Shown: positions 33,437 through 42,235, numbered from the stretch's first letter. The stretch: 64,000 bases of DNA from Eubacteriaceae bacterium UBA6119 (GCA_002423395.1 DIVZ01000005.1:318258-382257); one strand, 5' to 3'. The notes: generated by a model from the sequence alone, not told the origin. Made by a program: numbers and translations.

Positions 33437-34807
33437 TCAGAGGGGGACTTTTGGAAGCTTTTCTATTGATTTTGCCAAATCTTCATCAGTAGGAATATAA
33501 TCTGTCATTTTTCCGCTGTTATAGCTGATGTATGCGGAAAGGTCGAAGTATCCCGTGCCGCTCAGCCCGAATAAAATAGTCTTTTTCTCGCCGCTTTCTT
33601 TGCATTTTAACGCTTCGTCAATTGCCGCTTTTATTGCGTGCGAGGATTCGGGGGCGGGCAGTATTCCTTCGCTTTTAGCGAAAAGAGTAGCCGCGTTAAA
33701 CACTTTTGTTTGTTCTTCATCTCTCGCTTCAATATAGCCGTCATGATAAAGCTGGGAAACTATAGGGCTCATGCCGTGATAGCGCAGTCCTCCCGCGTGG
33801 TTGGACGAGGGTATAAATTCTGCGCCCAAAGTGTACATTTTCATAAAAGGCGTCGTTTTCGCGGTATCACCGAAATCAAACGCGAATACGCCTCTTGTAA
33901 GCGTGGGGCATGAAGCGGGCTCTACCGCTATAAATTTTATATTATTTTTGCCTTCAAGCCTTTCAGCCATATAAGGCGCAATAAGTCCGCCGAAATTTGA
34001 TCCTCCGCCCACGCAGCCGATAATTATTTCGGGTTCAATGCCATATTTATCGCATGCGGTTTTAGTCTCCAAGCCTATTACCGATTGGTGAAGCAATACA
34101 TGGTCAAGCACGCTTCCCAAAACATATCTGCAATTATCCGTTTTTACCGCTGTTTCCATAGCTTCCGAAATTGCGCAGCCAAGCGAGCCTCCCGTTGTAG
34201 GGTCTTGTTTTAATATGTTTTTACCAGATTCCGTCGTATTGGAAGGTGAGGGAATAAGTCTTGCGTCATATGTTTCCATAACCGCTTTTCTGTACGGTTT
34301 CTGCTCCGAGGATATTTTTACCATATAAACAGTTAAGTCAATGCCGTAATATGCGCACGCCATTGATAACGCGGTGCCCCATTGACCTGCTCCCGTTTCG
34401 GTTGTCAGAGAAGTAAGTCCTTGTTTCTTCGCGTAATAAACCTGCGCCGCCGCGGAATTCAGCTTATGAGAGCCTGATGTGTTGGTGCCTTCAAATTTGT
34501 AATATATCTCCGCTGGCGTATCAAGTTGTTTTTCAAGATTATATGCACGTATTAGCATAGACGGGCGGTAGGTGTTGTAGTAGTCCTGTATGCCCTGCGG
34601 TATATCAATGTACTTATCAGTTGTATTAAGCTCCTGATCCACAAGCTCATCGCAGAATACCGCCGTTAAATCTTCTTTTGCGCACGGCTTTAAAGTTCCC
34701 GGGTGTATAAACGGAGTCGGAAGGTTTTTCATAAAGGGTTTTAAATTAATCCATTGTCTTGGAACCTCATCTTCGGAAAGATAAATTTTGTAAGGTATTT
34801 TGTTCAT
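33437..34807 (-). CDS. trpB: Tryptophan synthase beta chain-like protein (TrpB2)
   Basis: The 456-residue protein is longer than classic TrpB (about 400) and has the TrpB2 traits: PTPFIHPGTL, the PLP lysine in NTSGSHKLNSAAAQVYYAKK (about residue 113), TTETGAGQWGTALSMAC, and the phosphate loop GCVGGGSNFGG. TrpB2 enzymes make tryptophan from indole and serine and do not need TrpA, and no trpA is present. A T-box with a Trp codon lies upstream. Its 3' end is duplicated in decayed form at 32582-32635. Confidence 0.92.
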   Translation of the reverse strand: MNKIPYKIYLSEDEVPRQWINLKPFMKNLPTPFIHPGTLKPCAKEDLTAVFCDELVDQELNTTDKYIDIPQGIQDYYNTYRPSMLIRAYNLEKQLDTPAEIYYKFEGTNTSGSHKLNSAAAQVYYAKKQGLTSLTTETGAGQWGTALSMACAYYGIDLTVYMVKISSEQKPYRKAVMETYDARLIPSPSNTTESGKNILKQDPTTGGSLGCAISEAMETAVKTDNCRYVLGSVLDHVLLHQSVIGLETKTACDKYGIEPEIIIGCVGGGSNFGGLIAPYMAERLEGKNNIKFIAVEPASCPTLTRGVFAFDFGDTAKTTPFMKMYTLGAEFIPSSNHAGGLRYHGMSPIVSQLYHDGYIEARDEEQTKVFNAATLFAKSEGILPAPESSHAIKAAIDEALKCKESGEKKTILFGLSGTGYFDLSAYISYNSGKMTDYIPTDEDLAKSIEKLPKVPL

Positions 34808-34837
34808 GGTTTTTTCTCCTTTTTTAATTTTTTATAT

Positions 34838-35100
34838 AAAAAAAGTCTTTGTCCTAAAAGGACAAAGACTAATTATCTCTGCGGTACCACCTAATTTACG
34901 TATTAAAACGTCACTTTATCGCGTACTAACATACGCGCTTTTCTGATAACGGACAAAGCTCCCGTCTTGCCTACTCTTCATAGAATTTCTGCATCACCCT
35001 TATAAGTCCATTCACATACTGTCTGCCTCCGCAATCTCAGCTTACGCGGTTCTCTGTATGACAAAGTCTGTATGCTACTTCTCTTTTTCATTGGTTTTAT
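34838..35100 (-). ncRNA. T-box riboswitch with tryptophan (UGG) specifier
   Basis: On the minus strand stem I contains AGAAGTAGCATAC on the 5' side and GTATGTGAATGGAC on the 3' side; the GCATAC/GTATGT pairing leaves a specifier loop with UGG at 35010-35008, preceded by AA and followed by A exactly as in the tyrosine leader. The T-box AGGTGGTACCGCAG is at about 34891-34878. The terminator is a perfect 11-bp stem AGTCTTTGTCC/GGACAAAGACT with a T run. It controls the TrpB2 gene. Confidence 0.9.
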
Positions 35101-35112
35101 AAAATTTTAATC

Positions 35113-35141
35113 ATAATATTATAAAAAAATTATTTTGTCAA
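35113..35141 (-). promoter_or_regulatory. Promoter of the tryptophan T-box transcript
   Basis: On the minus strand TTGACA (35141-35136) and TATTAT (35118-35113) are 17 bases apart, the same boxes and spacing as the tyrosine T-box promoter. Confidence 0.7.
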
Positions 35142-35222
35142 ATAAAATATTTGAAATTAGTGTAATATTTATTGATTTTAAACAGTCTTTATAATAAAGT
35201 TCATAATAAAGGAGATTTATTT

Positions 35223-36485
35223 ATGAAAAAAAAGCCGCTTATTATTTTATTTACTTTACTTGTTTGTGTTGTTGTAATTTTATGCGTAAGCTTATTTAAT
35301 AATGTGTCAGCGAAAGATTTAACAAAAGGGTTGACGCCAAAAAAGATAAACAATACTATTCCGGATAAATCTTATATCAATTCTTATAACAATTTCTCTT
35401 CAAACCTTTTTATCGCGTCAGCCGAAAATAAAGGCAATGTATTAATATCGCCTGCATCTGTTTATTTAGCTCTTGCCATGACAGTAAACGGAGCGGATAA
35501 TGAAACCAAAACAGAAATGCTAAATGCCCTTACAAGCAATGGCATTACACTTGATATGCTCAATTTGCAGAGCAGCAATTTAATATCGGAATTAAAAACA
35601 TCGACCGATAAAACATCTTTATCAGTCGCGAATTCTATATGGTATGATAAAGAATTCACACCCGATAACGCTTTTCTGCAAACTGACGCCGACTATTACG
35701 GCGCCGCTCTTAATAAGCTTGATTTTAAAGACAGCAAAGCAGGAGATGTTATAAATAAATGGGTAAGCGACTCAACTAACGGTAAAATAGACAAAATCGT
35801 AGATAAAATTGACGAAAGCACCGTAATGTATCTCATCAATACAATTTATTTTAAATCTGAATGGCAAAGTAAGTTCAATAAAAATAATACCCGTCAAATG
35901 ACATTTCACACCTCAGCGGGAGGCGTGGAAGTTGATTTTCTAAATAAAACGGGCGGAGTGGATTACATTTCGGGCAACAACGCAAAAGGCGTTGTGCTTA
36001 ATTATGAAAATGATAAATTCGCGTATTTTGCAATAATGCCCGATAATAACGCAACGCCGAGACAATGGATTACTTCGCAGGGAGATAAATTATTCTCAAA
36101 TATTTTCAGTATGATATCGGCAAAACAAACAAAATCCGCAGATCTATATATGCCTAAATTTGAAACAAAATATCAGGACAGTATAAAAAATGAACTTGAG
36201 AAATTAGGTATAAATAAAGCGTTTGATGCAAACAGCGCGGACTTATCTCTTATGAACAAAGACCATATAAAAAATTTGTATATAAGTGAAGTTCTTCATA
36301 AAACATATATCAAAATTGACGAAAACGGCACGGAAGCCGCCGCCGCGACAAGCGTTGAGGTAAGCCTTACCGCAATGCCTTCGTCGGATATGCAATTAAA
36401 ATTTGATAAACCGTTTATATACGGCATTGTGGATTTAAACTCAGGCAGTGTAATATTCGCCGGTATAATGGAAAATCCGTCTTAA
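35223..36485 (+). CDS. Serpin-family protease inhibitor, exported
   Basis: The 420-residue protein has an N-terminal signal or anchor (KKKPLIILFTLLVCVVVILC) and the serpin fold: NVLISPASVYLALAMTVNGA, NTIYFKSEWQSKFN, the hinge DENGTEAAAATS and the C-terminal FDKPFIYGIVD. The small-residue hinge is of the inhibitory type. By counting from the hinge Gly as P15, P1 would be Thr, but the loop is three residues longer than in alpha-1-antitrypsin, so this is uncertain. ATG 35223 follows AAAGGAG. It is a single-gene unit. Confidence 0.92.
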   Translation: MKKKPLIILFTLLVCVVVILCVSLFNNVSAKDLTKGLTPKKINNTIPDKSYINSYNNFSSNLFIASAENKGNVLISPASVYLALAMTVNGADNETKTEMLNALTSNGITLDMLNLQSSNLISELKTSTDKTSLSVANSIWYDKEFTPDNAFLQTDADYYGAALNKLDFKDSKAGDVINKWVSDSTNGKIDKIVDKIDESTVMYLINTIYFKSEWQSKFNKNNTRQMTFHTSAGGVEVDFLNKTGGVDYISGNNAKGVVLNYENDKFAYFAIMPDNNATPRQWITSQGDKLFSNIFSMISAKQTKSADLYMPKFETKYQDSIKNELEKLGINKAFDANSADLSLMNKDHIKNLYISEVLHKTYIKIDENGTEAAAATSVEVSLTAMPSSDMQLKFDKPFIYGIVDLNSGSVIFAGIMENPS

Positions 36486-36500
36486 AACAATCTAAGTTAA

Positions 36501-36539
36501 ATACCCTGCTGATAAATAACTATCAGCAGGGTATTTTTA
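36501..36539 (+). terminator. Terminator after the serpin gene
   Basis: ATACCCTGCTGATA and TATCAGCAGGGTAT form a perfect 14-bp stem with a 6-base loop and a T run. Confidence 0.92.
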
Positions 36540-36563
36540 TTATTTTTTAAAAATAATATTATA

Positions 36564-36593
36564 TTGACAATAGTGTGTCGCATACAGTATAAT
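36564..36593 (+). promoter_or_regulatory. PadR promoter with overlapping dyad
   Basis: TTGACA (36564-36569) and TATAAT (36588-36593) are 18 bases apart. Between them ATAGTGT (36570-36576) and ACAGTAT (36584-36590) form a dyad ATA-N-TGT-N7-ACA-N-TAT that overlaps the -10 box, similar in style to PadR operators (ATGT/ACAT half-sites). Self-repression by the PadR protein is likely. Confidence 0.75.
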
Positions 36594-36621
36594 TGAATAT
36601 ATCAAAAGAGGAGGCTGTGCT

Positions 36622-36966
36622 ATGGATGAATTAATGAGCAATCTAATCTCGGAGCTTAAGCGCGGAACGCTTATAATAAATGTTTTAAGCCAGCTTAAAA
36701 CCCCGAAATACGGATATTCATTAGTTGAATTTTTTGAAAAAAATGGCGCTTCTATAGAAGCAAATACGCTGTATCCGCTGTTAAGACGTCTTGAAAAACA
36801 AAATATACTACAAAGCAGCTGGAATACAGATAGCGCCAAGCCCAGAAAATATTATAAAATAAGCGCTTACGGTGAAGAAATTTATAAAAAACTATGCAAA
36901 GAATATTTTGAAATAATAAACAGTACAAACAATTTAATAATGGAGGATAACAATGAATCTGATTGA
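36622..36966 (+). CDS. PadR-family transcriptional regulator
   Basis: The 114-residue protein has the PadR winged helix: LKRGTLIINVLSQLKTPKYG, then YSLVEFFEKNGASIEANTLY and PLLRRLEKQNIL, and a short C-terminal dimerisation helix. It overlaps the HAAS-domain gene by 14 bases, a common Firmicutes pairing in which the regulator controls the membrane protein. RBS GAGGAGG precedes the ATG and a dyad overlaps its promoter. Confidence 0.92.
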   Translation: MDELMSNLISELKRGTLIINVLSQLKTPKYGYSLVEFFEKNGASIEANTLYPLLRRLEKQNILQSSWNTDSAKPRKYYKISAYGEEIYKKLCKEYFEIINSTNNLIMEDNNESD

Positions 36967-37921
36967 AATTTACATAAATCAAGTGATAAAAAATCTGCCT
37001 GTCGCTGAAAGAGAAGAAGTAAAAAAAGACCTAAACGCGGACATTTTAAATATGCTGCCTGATGATTACACGGAAAATGACATAAAAAAAGTATTATCGC
37101 AGCTTGGTGATCCCGAAATTCTTGCCGATGAATACAGAGATGCAAAAAGATATTTAATAGGCCCGAAATTATACGACGGCTATTTAAAACTTCTGCGAAT
37201 AGTGCTTCCCATTGTTGCGGTTATTGGCGCGGTGATATTTATTCTTGAAAGCGTTTTTGACAGCGGTAGTATAAATTTTGTAGATTTATTTGCGGGAAGT
37301 TTGGCAAACCTTGTTAATGCCGCTTTTACGGCATTTGCGGCTATTACAATAATATTTGCTGTATTTGAACGCAATAACGTAGCATCGCCGTTTAAGAAAA
37401 AACAGTGGGCTGTAGACGATCTTAAAACATCTCATATTATTGCAAAACCAATTTCTAAAGGCGAAGGCATTGTGTCAATTATTTTCAGTATTATATTTTT
37501 TATGATATTATACTTCTCGCCGCAGCTTATAGGATGGTACTATACCGACAACGGTATTGTTATGAATATTCCTTTATTTAATTTAGATGTGCTTTCGCGC
37601 ATAATGCCGCTAATCATACTGTCGTTATTATTTGCGGTGATTACCTCAACATTAAAAATAATATCGGGATACTGGAACATAAAACTTGCTTTTGTAAATT
37701 TTTTAAACAATATGTTTTCGGCGATTGTCTGGATTATGATATTTGCCAATCAGAACATATTTAACGCTTCCATATTTGAAAAGTTATCATCAGTGTTAGA
37801 TATATCTATAATCAGAATAACGGGGCTGTTCGGGATAGGCATTAAAGTTTTAATAGCTTTTATAATGATAGGTTTAGTTGCAGACAGCGTTTCGGGTTTT
37901 AGAAAAAGCGTCAGAAAGTAA
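36953..37921 (+). CDS. HAAS-domain membrane protein
   Basis: A 322-residue protein with an N-terminal HAAS domain of about 75 residues (INQVIKNLPVAEREEVKKDL, then KKVLSQLGDPEILADEYRD) followed by about seven membrane helices. HAAS domains accompany PadR regulators and sit in operons for envelope stress or transport; no catalytic motif is visible. It begins within the end of the PadR gene, so translation is coupled. Confidence 0.85.
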   Translation: MNLIEIYINQVIKNLPVAEREEVKKDLNADILNMLPDDYTENDIKKVLSQLGDPEILADEYRDAKRYLIGPKLYDGYLKLLRIVLPIVAVIGAVIFILESVFDSGSINFVDLFAGSLANLVNAAFTAFAAITIIFAVFERNNVASPFKKKQWAVDDLKTSHIIAKPISKGEGIVSIIFSIIFFMILYFSPQLIGWYYTDNGIVMNIPLFNLDVLSRIMPLIILSLLFAVITSTLKIISGYWNIKLAFVNFLNNMFSAIVWIMIFANQNIFNASIFEKLSSVLDISIIRITGLFGIGIKVLIAFIMIGLVADSVSGFRKSVRK

Positions 37922-38057
37922 AAATAATTTAATTGTTTATATTGCTTTGCCGTGTTTTATAATATAATAAAAAAAAACATAAAGCAAAATACAAAAATAA
38001 GTCAACTATAATTATTTGAAATGTAATTACTATATTATAAATGTTAGCGGGAAATAA

Positions 38058-39386
38058 ATGATAAAAGATTTAACTCAAGGCTCGCCGTTAAAAGTAATAG
38101 TCTCTTTCTCAATACCAATGATACTGGGAAATTTTTTTCAGCTGTTTTATAATATTGCGGATTCCGTTATTGTCGGCAGATTCGTAGGAGCAAACGCTCT
38201 TGCGGCAGTGGGAAGCTCTTTTACTTTTATGGTGTTTATAACGTCTATTGTTACCGGCCTTTGTATGGGTGCGGGAATTGTGTTTTCTAATTTTTTCGGA
38301 GCGCGAAAATATGAAGATTTAAAATCTAGCATATCAACATCATTTGTTTTTATAAGCATATGTTCAATAATAATCACATTGCTTTCATTGGTTTTTATTG
38401 ATGAAATAATCAAGTTAATGAATGTTCCAGCGGAAGTAGTTGAGCAAAACAGGCAGTACTTTAAGATTATTTTTTATTCGATTTTTTTCTCCTTTTTATA
38501 TAACTGGGCGGCAGGCTTGCTGCGCTCTCTCGGCAATTCCAAAGTGCCGTTTTATTTTTTGATACTCTCAATAATCTTAAATATAATTCTTGATTTAATA
38601 TTTATAATATATTTCAAATGGGGCGTAAAAGGCGCGGCTTGGGCAACTGATATATCAATCGTGTTTTCTTCGGTGCTGTGTCTAATATACTGCATTCGCA
38701 AAATAGAATTTCTGAATTTTAAATTTAAAGAAATTAAAGTTAATAAACAAATTTTTTATCAGACTTTCAATTATTCTGTTCTCACATCCGTTCAGCAGTC
38801 TATTATGAATTTTGGTATTCTTATGATACAAGGGCTAGTAAATTCGTTCGGCGCGCAGGTTATGGCGGCTTTTGCGATAGGAGTGAAAATTGACACACTT
38901 GCTTATATGCCTATGCAGGAACTGGGAAACGCGTTTTCAACATACGTTGCTCAAAATAAAGGGGCAGGAAAAGATTTGAGAATTATAAGCGGAACAAAAG
39001 TAACGGCGGCAATTATTGCGGCATTTACAATTATAATTTCAATTGTTGTATGGATATTTTCAAAAAATTTTATCGGGCTTTTTATTTCTTCCAATGAAAT
39101 GCAGGTAATTGCTACAGGCGTGTCATATCTGCGTATTGAAGGCTCGTTCTATATTCTTATAGGATTTTTATTTATGTTTTACGGATTATTCAGAGGACTT
39201 GGGAATGTAAAGATATCAATAGCGCTTACAATAATATCACTTGGAACAAGGGTTACGCTTGCTTACGTTCTTGCGCCGATTATGGGTACGACAATAATAT
39301 GGGCGTCAATTGTAATAGGCTGGGTTCTTGCCGATATTATGGGACTTGTTCTATATAAAAGATATAAAAAATATGCGATTAGATAA
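38058..39386 (+). CDS. MATE-family efflux transporter
   Basis: The 442-residue protein has 12 predicted membrane helices and the MATE signatures: QGSPLKVIVSFSIPMILGN, YNIADSVIVGRFVGANALAA, a pseudo-repeat in the second half beginning NYSVLTSVQQSIMNFGIL, and the GLFRGLGN step. MATE proteins export cationic drugs and metabolites against sodium or protons. The ribosome site (GCGGG) is weak. It is transcribed on its own from an AT-rich spacer. Confidence 0.93.
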   Translation: MIKDLTQGSPLKVIVSFSIPMILGNFFQLFYNIADSVIVGRFVGANALAAVGSSFTFMVFITSIVTGLCMGAGIVFSNFFGARKYEDLKSSISTSFVFISICSIIITLLSLVFIDEIIKLMNVPAEVVEQNRQYFKIIFYSIFFSFLYNWAAGLLRSLGNSKVPFYFLILSIILNIILDLIFIIYFKWGVKGAAWATDISIVFSSVLCLIYCIRKIEFLNFKFKEIKVNKQIFYQTFNYSVLTSVQQSIMNFGILMIQGLVNSFGAQVMAAFAIGVKIDTLAYMPMQELGNAFSTYVAQNKGAGKDLRIISGTKVTAAIIAAFTIIISIVVWIFSKNFIGLFISSNEMQVIATGVSYLRIEGSFYILIGFLFMFYGLFRGLGNVKISIALTIISLGTRVTLAYVLAPIMGTTIIWASIVIGWVLADIMGLVLYKRYKKYAIR

Positions 39387-39447
39387 GTTCTGTATATAAT
39401 ATAAAATAATATTATGCAGATAATAAAATAAAAATTGGGGGCTTATT

Positions 39448-40041
39448 ATGTTGAACAAAGATTTGGCGGAATATTATAAAAGCCTTGATAGAGCTTATTT
39501 CATTGATAATGAAAATAAATATTACGCTCATATTGACACTCCGCTTCCTATAGGCTACAGCCAGACAATATCCCAGCCTTCGCTTGTTTTGCAAATGACC
39601 GACAGTCTGCAAATAGAAAAAAACAGTAAAGTGCTTGAAATAGGCACGGGTTCGGGTTATCAGACGGCATTGCTTGCTAAATTTGCAAAAAGCGTTTACA
39701 CGGTAGAATTAATAAAAGAGCTTTCGCAAAGCGCAAAAAATAAACTTGGTGATATGGGGTTTGCAAATATTTTTTATAAAATAGGGGACGGAAGTTTAGG
39801 CTGGGAAGAGCACAGCCCTTATGACAGAATAATAGGAACAGCGGCAGCGCAGGAAATACCGGATGAATTAATAAAACAGCTTAATTATAACGGCAGAATG
39901 ATAATCCCGATAGGGCCTAAAGATACGCAGGAACTGCTGCTTATTACAAAAGACGATAAAGGCACTGTTAAAATTGAGGTTTTAAATATGGTGCGTTTTG
40001 TAGAAATGAAAGGTAGGTATGGCTGGAGCTCCGATAATTAG
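39448..40041 (+). CDS. pcm: Protein-L-isoaspartate O-methyltransferase
   Basis: The 197-residue protein has Pcm motifs: QTISQPSLVLQMTDSL, the SAM-binding motif VLEIGTGSGYQTALLAKF near residue 65, VYTVELIKEL, and GRMIIPIG. It starts repair of isoaspartyl residues in damaged proteins. RBS GGGGG precedes the ATG. It is 61 bases after the MATE stop and could be read from that promoter. Confidence 0.92.
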   Translation: MLNKDLAEYYKSLDRAYFIDNENKYYAHIDTPLPIGYSQTISQPSLVLQMTDSLQIEKNSKVLEIGTGSGYQTALLAKFAKSVYTVELIKELSQSAKNKLGDMGFANIFYKIGDGSLGWEEHSPYDRIIGTAAAQEIPDELIKQLNYNGRMIIPIGPKDTQELLLITKDDKGTVKIEVLNMVRFVEMKGRYGWSSDN

Positions 40042-40106
40042 GAACATATAAAAAATGATTATACAAACATTAAATTTATAATTTAAGAAACTGATTGAGG
40101 AAACAA

Positions 40107-40856
40107 ATGGAAAACGATAAAAAAATAGCAGTTCTAATTGATGCTGATAATGTGTCGGATAAATATATAAAATATATTTTAGATGAAATATCGAATCTCG
40201 GCACAATAACTTACAAAAGAATTTATGGAGATTGGACAAAACCAATATTATCATCATGGAAAGCGGTATTATTAAATTATTCTATTACACCTATACAGCA
40301 ATATAGTTATACAACAGGGAAGAACGCCACTGACTCCGCGCTTATAATAGACGCTATGGATATTCTTTATTCTAAAAATGTAGAAGGTTTTTGTATTGTA
40401 TCAAGCGATAGTGATTTTACAAGACTTGCGGCGCGCCTTAGGGAATCGGGAATGCTTGTAGTAGGCATGGGAGAGAAAAAGACTCCCAAACCATTTATAA
40501 CCGCATGTGATAAATTTAAATATCTTGAAATATTAGCGATGGAAGAAGAAAAAGTTCAAAACGAAAACGAGGTCGGTCAAAGCGGAAAGCAAGAGCCGCT
40601 GAAAGATGGCATATCAAGCAAGAAAGAGTTGCTTCATAATATTAAAATTATTGTAAACGATAGTTCTGACGAAGACGGTTGGGTGAATCTAAGTGAAGTA
40701 GGAAATAAGCTTAATAGAAGATACCCGGATTTTGATACTCGAAATTATGGATATACAAAACTATCTTCAATGATTAAATCTTTAAAACAATTTGATACAC
40801 AGCCTAGAAGAATGAGTAACTCCAAAGTAAGCTACTATATTAAAAATAAAGAATAA
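40107..40856 (+). CDS. NYN-domain ribonuclease-like protein with OST-HTH/LOTUS domain
   Basis: The 249-residue protein starts with a NYN/PIN-like domain: IAVLIDADNVSDKYIKYI, GKNATDSALIIDAMDILY and CIVSSDSDFTRLAARLRESG carry the acidic residues expected for a metal-dependent RNase. The C-terminal 80 residues form an OST-HTH/LOTUS domain (DEDGWVNLSEVGNKLNRRYP, YGYTKLSSMIKSL). The combination suggests RNA binding and cleavage. ATG 40107 follows GAGGAAACA and is preferred to the ATG at 40095. Confidence 0.9.
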   Translation: MENDKKIAVLIDADNVSDKYIKYILDEISNLGTITYKRIYGDWTKPILSSWKAVLLNYSITPIQQYSYTTGKNATDSALIIDAMDILYSKNVEGFCIVSSDSDFTRLAARLRESGMLVVGMGEKKTPKPFITACDKFKYLEILAMEEEKVQNENEVGQSGKQEPLKDGISSKKELLHNIKIIVNDSSDEDGWVNLSEVGNKLNRRYPDFDTRNYGYTKLSSMIKSLKQFDTQPRRMSNSKVSYYIKNKE

Positions 40857-40869
40857 AATTATTATAAAT

Positions 40870-40896
40870 AAAAAAAGCGCCTTATTTAAGACGCCT
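40870..40896 (-). terminator. Terminator of the copper-storage-like gene
   Basis: On the minus strand GCGTCTT and AAGGCGC pair with one mismatch around AAAT and are followed by seven T. Confidence 0.6.
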
Positions 40897-40917
40897 ATTA
40901 AGCTCAGCCACTTTGTA

Positions 40918-41271
40918 TCATTTTCCATCGGCTATCATAATACTGCACTCTTCGGCGCATCTGGTGCATATATCTGCGCATATCTGAGTATAATCATCTT
41001 CATATTTTGAGCACTCTTCTGCGCATGCAAGACAGATTTGAGCGCACATCTGAGAAAACACTTTTGAAATGCTTCCGCTCATAGACATAATTGCGGCAGA
41101 GCACTGGCAAGTGCCCGCGCACTGCACAAGAAGGCTTATGCAATTTTTTCTGCCCTCCACGTCAGGCTCTTCCAAACATAAGCTAAAGCTTTCCCAACAT
41201 GCCTGCGCGCATTTTACGCATGCATCTATGCAAGGCTGCATATTATCCGTTTTAAACGTTACTTGTCCCAA
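40918..41271 (-). CDS. Four-helix-bundle copper-storage (Csp/DUF326)-like protein
   Basis: The product is packed with paired cysteines on helices: PCIDACVKCAQACWESFSLC, LLVQCAGTCQCSAA, MCAQICLACAEECSKY, ICADICTRCAEECS. This is the Csp pattern, in which Cys line the inside of a four-helix bundle and hold Cu(I). The start is best placed at TTG 41271, 9 bases after GGAGGT, giving 117 residues; the longer frame from GTG 41325 has no ribosome site and contains the SD itself. No signal peptide, so cytosolic. Confidence 0.85.
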   Translation of the reverse strand: MGQVTFKTDNMQPCIDACVKCAQACWESFSLCLEEPDVEGRKNCISLLVQCAGTCQCSAAIMSMSGSISKVFSQMCAQICLACAEECSKYEDDYTQICADICTRCAEECSIMIADGK

Positions 41272-41474
41272 TTTTATATTACCTCCGAAAAATGTTTTAA
41301 TAAATTCATTACTAATATTATTCACAATTAATGCAGAATTATATTATTAATTATTGATTTGAATATTTTTTAATTTTATATTGATAATATTATGAAAACG
41401 TTGTATATTAATTAAAACATTAAGAATCATTTAAGAGTAGACTTTGAGATAAAATAAAATATATAGGAGTAAAA

Positions 41475-41597
41475 ATGGGAAAAACAATTATATGCATTAG
41501 CGTTGCAGTAGCGGTTCTTACAATATCCGGAGGAATTATTTATAAAAAAATAAAAAATAAGAATAATTGTTCCTATCTTGACGAATGTTTTATATGA
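41475..41597 (+). CDS. Small single-TM protein, 40 residues
   Basis: A short reading frame with a good ribosome site (AGGAGT, 5 bases before the ATG). It encodes one membrane helix (TIICISVAVAVLTISGGIIY) followed by the basic KKIKNKNN and a tail with two Cys (NNCSYLDECFI). A hairpin terminator follows at 41619. Function unknown; the clean RBS-helix-terminator unit supports it being real. Confidence 0.6.
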   Translation: MGKTIICISVAVAVLTISGGIIYKKIKNKNNCSYLDECFI

Positions 41598-41618
41598 GGT
41601 AATTAAGAATAAATAAGC

Positions 41619-41661
41619 AAACTGCACCTTGTTGAATATAATGGGGTGCAGTTTGTTTATT
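41619..41661 (+). terminator. Terminator after the 40-residue gene
   Basis: AAACTGCACC and GGTGCAGTTT form a 10-bp stem with a 16-base loop, followed by GTTTATTCTTT. Confidence 0.65.
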
Positions 41662-41703
41662 CTTTAAATAATTCTAAAATCTGGTCAAGATGTCTCTTAA
41701 TTT

Positions 41704-42126
41704 TTATTTAAGATCAAGCATATATCCGCCGAGCGCTTCATCAAACTTTCTGTTTATTTCGCCGTCCAATAAGTTAATAAATATCTCCGCGGTCAATGCT
41801 ATTTCGCATTTTATCAAATGTCCGCCGTAAATTTTATATTCATCATCGCTGAAGTTTATGTGCATATGAAGATACGGTTCATTGTCTTTTATCGACAAGT
41901 TGCCGATAAGTGAAGTAATTTCCAATATTCCTTCAAAAACTTTGGTTTTATATTTTTTTTCTGCGGGATCATATACTCCCACTTCAATAGAGCTTCCAGC
42001 TCCGAGCCCTGTTATTGTTCCGGCTTTGATGTTCTGCTGAGCGGCGAGACTTTTTATTTGCTCAATAACATCTTCGCCCTTATAAATTCTTACGGCTATT
42101 GTATCATTAATTTTTTTATATTCCAT
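41704..42126 (-). CDS. PPC/DUF296-domain protein
   Basis: The 140-residue protein is a single PPC (DUF296) domain: IAVRIYKGEDVIEQIKSLA, KAGTITGLGAGSSIEVGVYD, LIGNLSIKDNEPYLHMHINF, YGGHLIKCEIALTAEIFI. The His-x-His and Gly-Gly-His positions are typical. In plants the domain is joined to AT-hooks and trimerises; in bacteria it stands alone and is thought to bind DNA or nucleotides. It is a single leftward gene. Confidence 0.88.
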   Translation of the reverse strand: MEYKKINDTIAVRIYKGEDVIEQIKSLAAQQNIKAGTITGLGAGSSIEVGVYDPAEKKYKTKVFEGILEITSLIGNLSIKDNEPYLHMHINFSDDEYKIYGGHLIKCEIALTAEIFINLLDGEINRKFDEALGGYMLDLK

Positions 42127-42189
42127 AAAGTTCCCTCGCTTTTTTATTTTATTATATCAAAAAATTAAATATTTTTATAAACAATCTTA

Positions 42190-42221
42190 CGTTAACAAAA
42201 ATAAGCCCGCGAGCGGGCTCA
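42190..42221 (-). terminator. Terminator after the CotF-like gene
   Basis: AGCCCGC and GCGGGCT form a tight 7-bp stem; on the minus strand it runs into ATTTTTGTT. Confidence 0.8.
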
Positions 42222-42235
42222 TTCTTTGGCTGTGA

